In this document: positions 40,915 through 50,719 of the stretch, piece by piece | Layout of the letters: the number at the start of each line of letters is the position of its first letter | Position numbering within the stretch: the first letter of the stretch is position 1 | Source of the DNA: Lepidostoma basale | Lineage: Eukaryota > Arthropoda > Insecta > Trichoptera > Lepidostomatidae | Direction of reading: 5' to 3' | Assembly (NCBI GenBank): GCA_022606425.2 | Contig: JAHDVF020001047.1 | Coordinates: forward strand, 62,001 to 126,000 | DNA length: 64,000 nt | The notes under the pieces: generated by a model | Told to the model about the DNA's origin: nothing | Database searches by the model: none | The model's input: only the letters and a program-made list of their open reading frames with translations | Made by a program: the position numbers and the translations under genes

Positions 40915-40976
40915 AGTAGTAGTTAGTAGTAGTTAGTAGTAGTTAGTAGTAGTTAGTAGTGGTTAGTAAGTAGTTA
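40915..40976. repeat. GTAGTTAGTA tandem repeat
   Basis: About six 10-bp units of TAGTAGTTAG with one TGGTTAG variant. Confidence 0.75.
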
Positions 40977-41477
40977 AAAAATCATCGTTTTTTAAATTAT
41001 TATTTAAAATGAACTTCCATCATTTGATTATCTTGTCTATTTTTGATAGTAAAATTTGTTTCTACCATCACAAGTGTCTTCGGTTATCTGAATATATAAC
41101 ATCGTATATATAAACATTACAAATTAAAGATCAATGTAGTAATATAATACAACCTAAAATAATTAATTAATTCAATGACGTACAATTAATTCCAGGGGAG
41201 AATTAATTTGCTGCAGTGTTCTAGCAAATGCCTACAATGGATCTGAAATAATTAGATTTAGGAAACCTTCCATTTTCTGTCACCAACATAGCGTATTCTC
41301 TGATATGCGAGACCAATACTCTCCTGGGTGGAGCCGAGTGAATAGGGCTTAAGTCCGAGATATTTAACACTTCATTGTATGGTGTACCAAATTGTCTACA
41401 AACCAAAAATCTACTTAAATTTTTTATAAAATATTTGAATATCATAGATATTCTTATATTATATTATTTGGTTACCT
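40977..41477. other. No recognisable gene
   Basis: AT-rich. Nothing supported. Confidence 0.35.
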
Positions 41478-42848
41478 AATGCAAAAGTTTTGACGTTTTT
41501 TTTTCTTCTTCTTCTTTCGGTGCCGTGTCAGGTCCCCCAACGTTGGCGATCACTACAGCAAAGACATCTCCATTTGGAACAGGTTCTGAACTCTTGTTAT
41601 TCCTGTCCACTCTTTTTCGCCATAGTGATTCCTGGGAAAAGGTGACCAGAGTGGTTTCCCGTTTTTTTTTTTAATAAAATAAAACTATTCCATTTTTTGT
41701 TTGTGTTATTTATTTAATCAATTATATAATTTCAATCGGTTCTTATGACTTTCTCCAAATTAATAATACCGTTGGAGTAAAATTCCGGTGACTTTGATTC
41801 GAAAAATGTATTAAAATATGTTTTACCTGCTCTATCGTATAAACAAAATTGTCATTAAAAAAATTGCGGTGATCTGAATAAATGATAATCAGAAGGAGCC
41901 AGATCTGAAGAATACGGTGGTTTCTTGATAACATCCAAATTAAACTCATTTAGCTTATTATCGCCACATGTGGTCGCGCGTTGTTGTGAGGTAACACTAC
42001 CCAATTTCTGTTTATCAATTCTGGTCTATTCTCTTCAAGGGCGATGTCCAATTTTATTAATTGTTGATAATAACGTTCAGATGTAATTGTATGATTGAGT
42101 TTTAGAAGTTCAAAATACACAAAACGTTATTTTATTACGAATTCCAGCCTTGGAAGTTGTTAATGAGGCTTGTCCAGATATAGCCCAATGTCTTTTTCGT
42201 TTTATGTTATTGTATGCAACCCATTTCTTAGTTTATGGTACCAATCCATGAAACAACGGTCCGTGATTTTGTCTAGCACCCAAAGCAACGCACCCAGCAA
42301 TAAATTGGCAAATCGATAATTAATGAGGAATCCAAACGTCGTACGACGAAACCATCCCTATAAGTTTCTAATGTCTCAATACAGTTAATTGGTTAACTCC
42401 TATCATCAACGCAATTCTCATTAGTGGTTAGACGTGTATTGGTGTCAATTATGACCTTTAAATTGTAGTCATCAGACTTCAAAGGCCGCTCGGGCCGTGG
42501 TTCTTGAATTAGTGAAAATCTCAGAATTTTGTAAACCATCTTTGTGTTAGTCAAACTTTGATGATATCTGCTCTATAATCATCGCAAATGTTTTTGGTTG
42601 CCACAATCGCACTGTTGTCTTTACGGAATTCATACGCAACAACAATGACGTAAATGCACTTTTTCGACCGAATTTTGAAAAAAATAGAAGGGCTCTTCAA
42701 CGTACCCTGGCCGAGCCAAAACTGAATAGAAAGTAGAAGAGTAGCATTCTTTACACAATGAAATCATTTTAAAATAGATGTTATTAATTAGTTCCAAGAA
42801 AAAAATCACTGGAATCATACAAAAACGTCCAAAACTTTTGCACCAATC
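41478..42848 (-). mobile_element. Dead mariner element with a nested LINE end
   Basis: Terminal repeats: left AATGCAAAAGTTTTGACG, right (reverse complement) GGTGCAAAAGTTTTGGACG. Minus-strand translation with many stops and shifts shows WVAYNNIKRKRHWAISGQA, the second catalytic aspartate region degraded to HNNARPHV (D to N), and a Y-S-S-D-L-A-P-S-D-Y-H-L-F-R-S-like third site. Known: mariner transposases have a D,D34D triad. Here at least one aspartate is lost. Without the nested piece it is about 1.2 kb, the normal mariner size. Confidence 0.75.
41500..41655 (-). mobile_element. LINE family B end inserted in the mariner
   Basis: A CTT run, then antisense of the family B 3' end (GGTGCCGTGTCAGGTCCCCC, AACGTTGGCGATCACTACAG). 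It is flanked by GTTTTTTTTT on the left (41495-41504) and GTTTTTTTTTT on the right (from 41660), a possible target duplication. Confidence 0.6.
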
Positions 42849-43545
42849 CAATATATTTCATAGATACTCTTATCCTATACTATGAGCATCAGAAAAAATC
42901 AGATAAAGACTTTGGTCTGGAGTGTGCAGCTGTATGTAAAAAAAATTAAGCAGGTACATGATTGTAAAATGTTGAATATTTATCAAAACTTTTTCCTATG
43001 ATTTGATCCATTATAGTTCTGAACCGCCTACACCGTGCTTAGAATTTTGATTGTTATAAGTGATTATATTCACACAGTATGAAAATGATGTTCGCGTATT
43101 GAATATATACGTTAAATATGATATTTAATTGATAACTTGTGAATGTCTTCGATGTGTTATTATTTTAAGAAAACCATATTTTTAATTTAATTTAATTTTC
43201 TAAAGAAAGTGGTACATTAATTAAGCGGGTCAACTTGGAATGGAAAGCTGAATGTTTGAGCAATCTCGACACTTTAGAAATTAAAAAAGCAATTAAAAAT
43301 ACAGAAAATATTGTAAATAATCAAATAAATTTAACGTCAAGTCTAATCTTTCATTTATTTCCTTTGTTGTAAGTAATTACCTGAACCCAAATAAGAACTT
43401 AAAATTATTATTTAAAATTTTAAAAGGATTCATAATATTTGTAATAACAAAAGCATAAACGTTCCAAAATAAATATTTATAACATCTGTCAAAACTGATC
43501 ATATTTGTTAACAATTTTATAATATTTTAAATATGTATCTTTGTA
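42849..43545. other. No recognisable gene
   Basis: A ~50-bp scrap at 42886-42935 resembles the K-T-L-V-W-S-V block of LINE family D. The rest is AT-rich. Confidence 0.35.
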
Positions 43546-43596
43546 ATATGTATCACTGAAGAAGAACCGGTTGTCCGAAACATGTCTGATATGTAA
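43546..43596 (+). ncRNA. Best hammerhead-like motif
   Basis: Order on the + strand: CTGAAGA (43556-43562), one extra A, an imperfect GAAC..GTCC stem, GAAAC (43577-43581), the palindrome ACATGT (43580-43585) and C17 at 43586. The bases just before CTGAAGA (TATGTATCA) and just after GTC (TGATATGTA) can form a 9-bp stem I with two G-T pairs. Known: natural hammerheads have CUGANGA, GAAA and cleavage after a UH, usually GUC; palindromic stem III forms act as dimers. The extra base before stem II is non-canonical. Confidence 0.45.
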
Positions 43597-43660
43597 TTTT
43601 AATTATTTTTTAAAGTAAGTGTTGTATATACAAAGTATATAAAAAATAAAAATAAAAATA

Positions 43661-43779
43661 CTTCCACTTTTGTCTTTATTTTGACAGCGACCGGTTCCGC
43701 CAGGCTCGCTGACCAGTTTGTTGATGCCAGCGAGCCTGGCGAAACCGGTCACTGTAAAAATGTAGACAAAAGTGGAAAT
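43661..43779. repeat. Foldback, GAAACCGGTC type
   Basis: Arms TCCACTTTTGTCTTTATTTT.. and ..GTAGACAAAAGTGGA with inner GCGACCGGTTCCGCCAGGCTCGCTG against CAGCGAGCCTGGCGAAACCG are inverted copies around a CCAGTTTGTTGATG centre. The right half reads GATGCCAG..CTGGCGAAACCGGTC, again the stem, GAAAC, palindrome (ACCGGT), C order. Confidence 0.72.
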
Positions 43780-43796
43780 ATTAAAAAAAGATTGTT

Positions 43797-44520
43797 AACT
43801 AACTAACTAAGTAACCATCACGCCGTCTCACCGAAGGGGCAGGCAGAAAGAATGGACTGCCACACTTTTCTTTCCTGACATATTTCGCTCGCTTCCTCAA
43901 CATTCATCCATCGTGTCATGCACGCGCGTCGATTTCTCTGACTCCTCACATGGCCGACATTCAATATTTGATTTATTTGATCGTGCCACGTTTTCCTCGG
44001 TCTTCCTTTATTTCTGGTTCCATTTACTCGTACATCGTTAACATATATTTATTTTACCATTCTTTCTTCATTTATTCTTTCCATATGTCCAAACCATCTT
44101 AATGATCGTTTCATTATTTCGTTCATGACACCATCATTCGCACCGCATTCACTTCTTATATTTTCATTCGAAACTCTATCATACATAGGGTATCCACAGA
44201 TTCGTCTAAGATATCTCATTTCTACTGCATTTATTCTACTTCCATCCTTCTTTTGCCAGTTCCATGCTTTGCTTCCATACATAAGGGTCGGTAGAAGAAC
44301 ACCATTGTGCACTGCCATTCTAGCTTTTTTGGATAGGTTTTTGTTTGCGATGACAACTTTAAGTGCACCATTCACTTTGTTGCCTTGCCCAACCCTTCTT
44401 TCAATATCCCTCTCCACTCGCCCATCTCTTGTAAACATACTACCTAAATACACGAACTCAACTACTTGCTCCAAATTTTCACCATTCACGCTAATGTTGC
44501 AGACAGATTGTTTTATTTAA
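43797..44520 (-). mobile_element. LINE family A, longest TTAG-subfamily copy
   Basis: The frame 44049-44489 is open for 146 codons: NGENLEQVVEFVYLGSMFTR, DIERRVGQGNKVNGALKVVI, ARMAVHNGVLLPTLMYGSKA, MRYLRRICGYPMYDRVSNEN and RSLRWFGHMERINEERMVK. It then has an A-run frameshift and continues to the ETA end and the TTAG tail (43797-43815 antisense). It starts after the RT active site. Confidence 0.87.
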
Positions 44521-44939
44521 TTATTATTTAAAATAACATTTAGCACAAGTAGTATGAAACATTTATGTTAAAGCTTTTTCGCGCGTAAAATAAAATTTAT
44601 CAGTGCGAATTCTGGGTCTCTGCAAAAATTAAAACGGCGTTATGTACTTTGCATACTGGGAGTGGGGCTTTCAAAATTAATAAAATCGTTAGTATCGGCG
44701 CTGGGCGTTGGAAAATTGAACATTTCCGATTTGCATACCGTATTAGAACATGATTGATTAACTCTAATGTAATTAATCAACGTTAATAGAAGAAACGGCC
44801 GTAGTTTAAGTAATATCGATTCTGCTATCCGACCGTCCCTTTGTCGGAAACGGCCTTAATATTTCATAAGCTTCGTCTCACGTGAGACGTTGAGAGTTAA
44901 AGTTTTATGAAAATGCAGCCACCAAGCAACACAAAAATA
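44521..44939. other. No recognisable gene
   Basis: GC-moderate with GGCGCTGGGCGTTGG near 44700 and a CTCACGTGAGACG palindrome near 44878. Nothing coding. Confidence 0.3.
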
Positions 44940-44995
44940 ATAAAATAATGCGAATGAAATTGTCTGTTTTCTAGAAGTTTTATTGTACAGTGGAA
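44940..44995. mobile_element. M1 end fragment
   Basis: AATGCGAATGAAATTGTCTG and TTTTCTAGAAGTTTTATTGT. It adjoins CAGTGGAACCTC at 44989-45000, the start of a Tigger-like terminal repeat (compare 61360). Confidence 0.4.
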
Positions 44996-45004
44996 CCTCT
45001 CGCA

Positions 45005-45275
45005 AGTTTTTCTTATGTCTACGTTGCGGACACGAAGAAAAACTTGCGAAATAGAGGATGTCGTTCAGTGGAGTAGATCCAGAAGAAGATACTGGAGGGA
45101 CCATGTAGCCCGAATGGATGGTGACAGACTTGCATATACAGCCGCTTATGAAATCCTCTCCAGATACCGCCCAACTGGAAGACCGCCTAAGAGATGGAAG
45201 GACAGCTGGATCTCATCATATGACGAGACATGATTTCTGTGTCACAGATCGTCAGATATATTAAAAGAAGAAGAT
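45005..45275 (+). mobile_element. LINE family C copy with AAG tail
   Basis: The open frame 45015-45233 reads RTRRKTCEIEDVVQWSRSRR, RYWRDHVARMDGDRLAYTAA, TGRPPKRWKDSWISSYDET, ending at AAAAGAAGAAGATGAAG (45262-45278). A subfamily different from 1424-2035. Confidence 0.68.
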
Positions 45276-45289
45276 GAAGAAAGAACCTC

Positions 45290-45755
45290 TCATAGAGTTT
45301 GGTAGCTATCCGTTGCTTTATACCACTGCATTCCTCTTGGGCATGCTGGGGACCAATAGTTTAAAGATAAGGAGGGATGGGTGCACACTTAACCATTTCT
45401 TCAGACTTATCAAGAGATTATTTGAGAATTAAGTAATCTTGGAGGCTTTCCATTTTTATGTTCCGGATGGCTATCTTCGACAGCCTCAGCACAGACTGTT
45501 ATATCTCCCAGCATTCAAAACCAACCTGCCTCTGGTGATGCCGGTGGGGAGAGTAAATAACTGCTAAACATGATCGCTTCGGAGATCGACAAAAGTGCGT
45601 TCAGAAGACAAATACTCTTGACTTTGGAGAGTATTATGTATTCCTAATGTCGAATATATATTTTTTTATGTTTTACCTGTTCTCAATAGATGCCTTAAAT
45701 TATAATTGTTGTTTGTAATATCTTTTGAGAAAATAAACTGATTTGATTGATTGAT
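45290..45755 (+). mobile_element. LINE family F copy
   Basis: REPLIEFGSYPLLYTTAFLL-like, then HFFRLIKRLFEN, CSGWLSSTASAQTVISPS-like, AFKTNLPLVMPVGRV-like and MIASEID-like blocks in changing frames. The tail TTTTGAGAAAATAAACTGAT.. shows TTGAT repeats at 45735-45755. Confidence 0.62.
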
Positions 45756-46491
45756 CGATAACGAGTAATTCTTATAACGAGCAAAATAGATTGTAAAAAA
45801 ATAAACTACATGCTGTGTAGTCTATAAATATAGTATAGTGGAATATTGAACAGTGTTTTCTTTTGAAAAAATCTAGTGTTAAGTGTATTTGTTTGAATAT
45901 TTCACTACTTGAAAGTAATAACTCAACATTTTCTTTTTATTTGAACTTTTTAGACCGATACAGAATGCAATACAGGTGAAATATTATGCTAAGATTAATT
46001 TTCTGGCTCGCTTTTCCTCTTACACGATGTTGTAATAACGACCGGTGCAGTTGGGTAATGTTCCCGTATTTTCCGGGAACACTTAGCTTTTTAGTGTGAA
46101 TAAGTAATTTCAACTTTACGGGAACATTTCGGGAACCTTTCTGAGTTAGTCTGGAGCGCGACTGGAGTGCTAGAACAGTAATGGAATAATGCCTATAGCA
46201 TTGGTCGTAAATTAAAGTTTTTATGTTTTACTTTCCAGTTAACTGTTTCCAGTTTACTTAGTGCTTATTCATTGGCCTCTGCAATAACGAATCTCATTAT
46301 AAATATATTACATAATAGACAAGCATAAGAGATATTTAAAAGGTGGATGTAGAGGTTTAATGTTTAGAAATTGAAACTTAACGAACATTCAAAAAAATTA
46401 TTTTGTCATTGAAATTTCATGGAAGAAGTTCATTGTAAATAATGATTTTTTTCTTCTTAAAAAATCTTTAAAAAAGTTTAATTAGTTAAAT
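45756..46491. other. No recognisable gene
   Basis: Contains TGTTCCCGTATTTTCCGGGAACA, a short inverted repeat (46058-46081), and TTTACGGGAACATTTCGGGAAC nearby. Nothing coding. Confidence 0.35.
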
Positions 46492-46570
46492 CCATTAATG
46501 TTTGTGTCTTCGACCGGCTCCGACAGCTTGCTGCCATCTTTTGGTGGTCAAAATAGCGAGCTGCCGAAAC
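46492..46570. repeat. Truncated relative of the 21617 foldback
   Basis: ATGTTTGTGTCTTCGACCGG, CTTGCTGCCATCTTTTGGTG and AGCGAGCTGCCGAAACCG follow the same order. The right arm is cut by the LINE at 46570. Confidence 0.6.
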
Positions 46571-46760
46571 CGTGAATGGAAAAACAAGTCTAGGAAGGCC
46601 AAAAAAAAACATGGGATGACCAAATTAACCAAATACTGAAAGGCGGCCATGTTCGAAGTAGGAACAATTGACGAGCGTGCTTGCCACGGTGTGTGAATGT
46701 AGAAGACGCGCGAGAGTTTTGTCATGATAGAACAGTTTGGCGAATTTTTTATAATAGTAA
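46570..46760 (+). mobile_element. LINE family A fragment
   Basis: NGKTSLGRPKKNMG-like, DQINQILKGGHV, then RRACLPRCVNVEDAREFCHD and TVWRIF. The tail is lost. Confidence 0.55.
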
Positions 46761-46799
46761 ACACGATTGTTCAGTAGTTTTACTTGGATTTAATTTATA

Positions 46800-47625
46800 T
46801 TAATTACAACAACAACAACAACAAAAACAAACCATCACGCCGTTTCCCCGCAGGGGTGGGCAGAGAGAATGGACTGCCACACTACTCTATCCTGGCAAAC
46901 CTCTCTAGCTTCCTCCACATTTATACAACGAGTCATACACGCAGTCGATTCCTCCGACTTCTAACATGACCAACCTTTAAAATTTGATTAATTTGGTCAT
47001 GCCATGTTTTCCTCGGTCTGCCTCGACTTCGTACCCCATTCACATCATTAAAGTATACTTTCTTAACCATTCTTTCTCCATCCATGCGTTCCATATGTCC
47101 GAACCAACGCAGCGATCCTTTCATAATTTTGTTCATAATACCTTCTTCCGCTCTGCATTCCTTTCTTATATCAGCATTTGAGATTCTGTCGTATATCGTT
47201 CTACCACACATACGTTTTAGGGACCTCATCTCTACCGCATTTATTCTACTCTCATCCTTCTTCTGCCAGTTCCATGCTTCGCTTCCATACATTAGGGTTG
47301 GGACCAGAACTCCATTGTGAGCGGCCGTTTTCGCTTTCATTGATAAATTCTTGTTTCCAATAACTATTTTTAAAGCTCCATTCACTTTATTACCCGCACC
47401 AACCCTTCTTTCGACGTCACTATCCGTTCTGACATCTGCTGTGAACATGCTACCTAAATACACAAATTCCTTCACCTGTTCCAAGTTCTCTTCGTTCACA
47501 TTTATTTTACAAACTGTCATTTGTTCTTCCCTTTCGAAAACCATCACCTTTGACTTTCCGACATTCATCATTAAATCATTTGACTTGCATACCTCATACA
47601 TTCTCGTATAGACTCTTAGACTCTT
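46800..47625 (-). mobile_element. LINE family A, GTT-tail subfamily, longest open frame
   Basis: The frame 46933-47601 is uninterrupted for 222 codons. It starts in the RT thumb (SNDLMMNVGKSKVMVFERE) and passes EENLEQVKEFVYLGSMFTAD, DSDVERRVGAGNKVNGALKI, TAAHNGVLVPTLMYGSEAWN, MCGRTIYDRISNADIRKECR, GSLRWFGHMERMDGERMVKK, RGRPRKTWHDQINQILKVGH. A one-base loss then shifts the CMNVEE end. The 3' tail is GTT repeats (CAA antisense, 46806-46830), unlike the TTAG tail of the other subfamily. Confidence 0.88.
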
Positions 47626-47674
47626 ATATTAATTATATAAATTAAATCCAAGTAAAACTACAATCGTGTTTACT

Positions 47675-48050
47675 ATTCTTCTTCTTCTTTCTTCTTTTTG
47701 ATCTGTCACACCTCCATAGGGCCTCAAGGAACCTTCTCCACCCGACTCTATCGCATGCCTGGTGCCTAACATCATCCCAAGTGAGGCCTGCTGCTTTAAC
47801 TTCGTCTTGCAGGTCTCTTCTCTAGGTGGCTCTAGGTCTTCCTCGCTTGATCTTTCCATAGGGGACCAGTCTAGTGCGTCCTGAGCGATGCAGGCTGCGT
47901 TCCGTCTCAGAGTGTGACCGATCCACTGCCATTTGCGCCTAGCGACTTGTTCTCTAATTGGCTTTTCGCCTGCCATGGTCTAGAAAACGGCATTTGACAC
48001 TGTTTGGGGCCAATAGATCTTGAATATTGAGCGAAGGCACCTAGGGGATA
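47675..48050 (-). mobile_element. LINE family E, C-terminal copy
   Basis: The frame 47629-47976 reads MAGEKPIREQVARRKWQWIG, HTLRRNAACIAQDALDWSPM, then a frameshift in the RGRPRATWR block (here RSSEEDLEPPRE) and VIESGGEGSLRPYGG-like residues in a wrong frame. GAA tail antisense at 47677-47690. About 85% like 36825-37210 by eye. Confidence 0.72.
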
Positions 48051-48059
48051 TTTCGAAAA

Positions 48060-48425
48060 CTCGGCCGTGCTAGAGGCTGTTGGTCTTTTTGTCCCTGATA
48101 GATTTCTCCGACAGCGACAGCACAGATTGTTTTACCTACCGGCCACCAGAACCAATCTGCCTCCGGTGACACCGGTGGGAAGAGCAATCAGTCTGATAAA
48201 CGCGGTATCCTCGGAGATCGTGGTCTTTCATATTAGTGAAGGTGACAAATACTCTTGACTTTAGAAAGTATCTTGTCTTCCTAATGTCGAACCATCCCTA
48301 ATGCGTTTCTGGTATTTTGTTGTATTTTTATAATATTTTACCTGTACTCAATAGATGCCTGCTGTTTGTAATGTCTTTTGAGTTAATAAACTTATTTGAT
48401 TTGATTTATAAACACCTGGAGTTTT
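48060..48425 (+). mobile_element. LINE family F, C-terminal copy
   Basis: The open frame 48067-48258 reads LEAVGLFVPDRFLRQRQHRL, FYLPATRTNLPPVTPVGRAI, SLINAVSSEIVVFHISEGDK, stop, then the tail to TAATAAACTTATTTGATTTGATTT. The clearest copy of the family F terminus. Confidence 0.68.
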
Positions 48426-48484
48426 CCGTGTTTACTATTATAAATTAATAATGGAGTTTTACAAAACTAATACCTCAACCATCA

Positions 48485-48562
48485 ATAACAGTTTGGCGCT
48501 CCATCTTCTCCGCCTACCCCTCCGGGGAAACGGCGTAATGGTTGTTTAGTTAGTTAGTTAGG
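48485..48562 (+). mobile_element. LINE family A, last 78 bp
   Basis: VWRSIFSAYPSGETA-like codons, GTAATGGTTG and TTTAGTTAGTTAGTTAGG. Its TTAG tail ends about 250 bases before the receptor gene's first exon. Confidence 0.6.
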
Positions 48563-48811
48563 TAGAATTTACACTCTGATGGTTACCGCTGTACTAACAC
48601 GATTAAGTATTCCTCGTTCCTTCAATAAATGATTCGCATAACTAGACATTGACACATTTCTAACGGGGCTCATTCTCCAGTGTAGTTGGTGATTCAGCGA
48701 AGAGTTGTTCGACGTCTGTTCCACAGTTCTTAACTTTAATATTATTTTTATTTGACATTCGTAGAACAAAGTCTTTGTTTAAACAATTATTATTCAATTC
48801 ACACTTCAACA

Positions 48812-48917
48812 ATGGATGTTTCTAAAGCCCATTTCGCTCGAAATCCGAATCAGAAACAGTTCCTTGATAACCAGCGACGAGGAAACGAGAAGATTCACGC
48901 GGAACAATTGAATCAAG
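48812..48917 (+). CDS. Gustatory receptor (CO2-receptor-like), exon 1
   Basis: ATG at 48812 opens 35 codons (MDVSKAHFARNPNQKQFLDN, QRRGNEKIHAEQLNQ) plus one base, then donor G|GTATAA. This is the intracellular N-terminus expected of an insect gustatory receptor: hydrophilic, no signal peptide. The phase-1 end joins exactly to the phase of exon 2 to give a GAA codon. The frame is also open upstream to an ATG at 48752, but 48812 has the better context (AACAATGG) and nothing conserved precedes it. Assignment of this exon to the gene rests on splice phase, strand and distance (905-bp intron), not on its own sequence. Confidence 0.68.
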
Positions 48918-49256
48918 GTATAAACCATTTCCAAACGATTTTTGCCCACCGCCGCCTTATTAAATATATAAATAAAAACATTTCCAACGCCCCCTTTCCC
49001 ATAATAGATGTACCAAATATAAACCTCTCCGTGCACACCGGCCCAACCGTGGGACGCTAAAATACTGAGTTAGATATCATATGGCCCCATGCGTGGGGCA
49101 CAATGATAATTTATAGATTACGTCAAGATTTAGACTATCAACGATAAAAATTGATTAAACCACACAATAAAATAATTTATATGTTAGTTACGTGTTTCAC
49201 CAACTAAATACATGATATTTTTATTAATATCTTACTACTCAAGACGTAAAAATATA

Positions 49257-49440
49257 ACTAACTAACTAACAAACCATCACGCCGTTTCTACGAAGGGGGT
49301 AGGCAGAAAGAATGGACTGCCACACTTTTCTTTCCTGACATATTCCTCAACATTCATACATCGTGTCATGCACGCGCGTCTTTTTCTCTGACTCCTCACG
49401 TGGCCGACATTCAGTATTTGATTTATTTGATTGTGCCACG
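49257..49440 (-). mobile_element. LINE family A 3' end, head-to-head partner 1
   Basis: Antisense TTAG tail at 49257-49272, ETA.., VWQSIL.., NVEE and WHNQINQIL blocks, cut at TGGC-ACG (49440) where the oppositely oriented copy starts. Confidence 0.75.
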
Positions 49441-49735
49441 TTTTTGGACGAACGAATGGACGAGAGAAGAATGGTTAAAATGCCGTATACGTGTGAGTGG
49501 AAAGAGAAGCCACGGAAGACCAAGGAAAGCATGGCACGAACAAATTAATCATTATCATCATCAAATTAATCATGTAATAAAAGGCGGCCACACTCTTAGT
49601 CGGGAAAATCGACGAGCGTGCATGTTGCGATACATGAATATAGAGGATGCTAGAGAGGTATGTCAGGACGTATGGCAGTCCACCCTCTCTGCCTTCTCCT
49701 CCAAAGAAACGGCGTTATGGTTAGTTAGTTAGTTA
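49441..49735 (+). mobile_element. LINE family A 3' end, head-to-head partner 2
   Basis: The frame 49400-49732 crosses the joint and reads MDERRMVK-like (other frame), RVSGKRSHGRPRKAWHEQIN, an inserted YHHQIN repeat, HVIKGGHTLSRENRRACMLR, YMNIEDAREVCQDVWQSTLS, AFSSKETALW, with TTAG tail 49719-49735. A more diverged subfamily (NIEDAREV) than its partner. Confidence 0.75.
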
Positions 49736-49822
49736 AAACAAATACTATTATCATTGATTAAAATTCTTGGGTTAGTCTTAAAAATTTGTTTTTTGTGATA
49801 AATATATATATTTTTCTTTTAG

Positions 49823-49975
49823 AAAGCCACACGGATCATCATTACATAAAGCCTCATATAACAGAGCATGATGGGGCCCTTCTGGACGAGCATGACGCCT
49901 TCTACCATACAACTAAAAGCCTCCTCACCTTGTTCCAGCTCATGGGAGTGATGCCGATTATGAGAGTAGCGCCAG
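49823..49975 (+). CDS. Gustatory receptor (CO2-receptor-like), exon 2
   Basis: Acceptor TTTTCTTTTAG|AAAGCC and donor CCAG|GTATTT bound 153 bases, phase 1 at both ends. It encodes ESHTDHHYIKPHITEHDGAL, LDEHDAFYHTTKSLLTLFQL and MGVMPIMRVAPG. The segment from F-Y-H through L-x-L-F-x-x-x-x-V-M-P-I-x-R-x-x-P-G is the conserved cytoplasmic approach to the first membrane span in insect gustatory receptors. The MPI and APG motifs in this spacing fit the CO2-receptor lineage better than the sugar-receptor lineage (MPV). Codon use is GC-richer than the surrounding intron, as expected for real coding. Confidence 0.86.
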
Positions 49976-50159
49976 GTATTTATTATTTTCCTTCTTCCTT
50001 TGTCTTTCATCAGCCTCCTTCTCCGTCATTATGGTGCCAATTATTTTGTTGAAGATCTCCAACATATCCCTGCTCTCCAGCATGCCACCCATCATATCAC
50101 CAGGCTGAAGTTTCTTTCCGCTTATCATCTACGCGACCTTCCTTGTGTTTAGGCAAATA

Positions 50160-50710
50160 TTAATGATGTAAAATAATATCAGTTTATTGTCTCAAAATAT
50201 ATTACAAAATTAGGGTTTAAGACATCTATTCAAATCAAATCAAATAAAATCAAAACAGTTTATTTCACCAATCTTCTACTTCTTCTTTTTATCTTGTCAC
50301 ACCTCCGTGGGACATAGGGCCTCAAGGAACCTTCTCCATCCGACTTTATCGCATGCCTGATGCCTGATGCCTAACATCATCCCAAGTGAGACCTGTTGCC
50401 TTAACCTCGTCCTGCAGGGCTCTTCTCCAGGTGGCTCTAGGTCGTAGGGGACCCACCCTGAACGATGCAGGCTGGGTTCCGTCTCAGAGTACCTATGACA
50501 AAATTAAGGTTTAAGGCATCTATTGAGAACAGGTCAATCAGTATACTACCAGAAACGCGTGAGAGATGGTTCGACATTAGGATGACAAGATACTTTCCAA
50601 AATCAAGAGTATTTGCCTTCTGAACTTTCACTAATACGAAAGACGTCGACCTCCGAGGAGACCGCCTTCAGCAGATTAATTGCTCTTCCCACCGGTGTCA
50701 CCAGAGGCAA
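50160..50710 (-). mobile_element. LINE family F copies with LINE E nested inside
   Basis: Two F tails on the minus strand (50165-50235 and 50240-50275) flank on one side, and F coding remnants with the GAGAGTATTT..GTTCTCAATAGATGCC tail (50500-50710) on the other. The family E end (50276-50500, own GAA tail antisense at 50285-50297) sits between the two halves of the second F copy. Confidence 0.58.
50276..50500 (-). mobile_element. LINE family E, nested fragment
   Basis: Antisense of the DKVGWRRFLEALCP-like block, RTWRRALQDEV-like and ..RNPACIVQG.. blocks. Truncated before the GEKPIRE block. Confidence 0.65.
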
Positions 50711-50719
50711 GGAAGTTTT

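Larger units (their letters stand above)
48918..49822 (+). other. Receptor intron 1
   Basis: Starts GTATAAACC and ends TTTTTCTTTTAG. It contains two family A LINE ends in opposite orientations (next two entries) and otherwise AT-rich sequence. Confidence 0.65.

Noticed and set aside
48569..48769. Minus-strand 66-codon frame upstream of the receptor
   Set aside because: No motif; it overlaps the probable 5' flank of receptor exon 1 and is of a length expected by chance.
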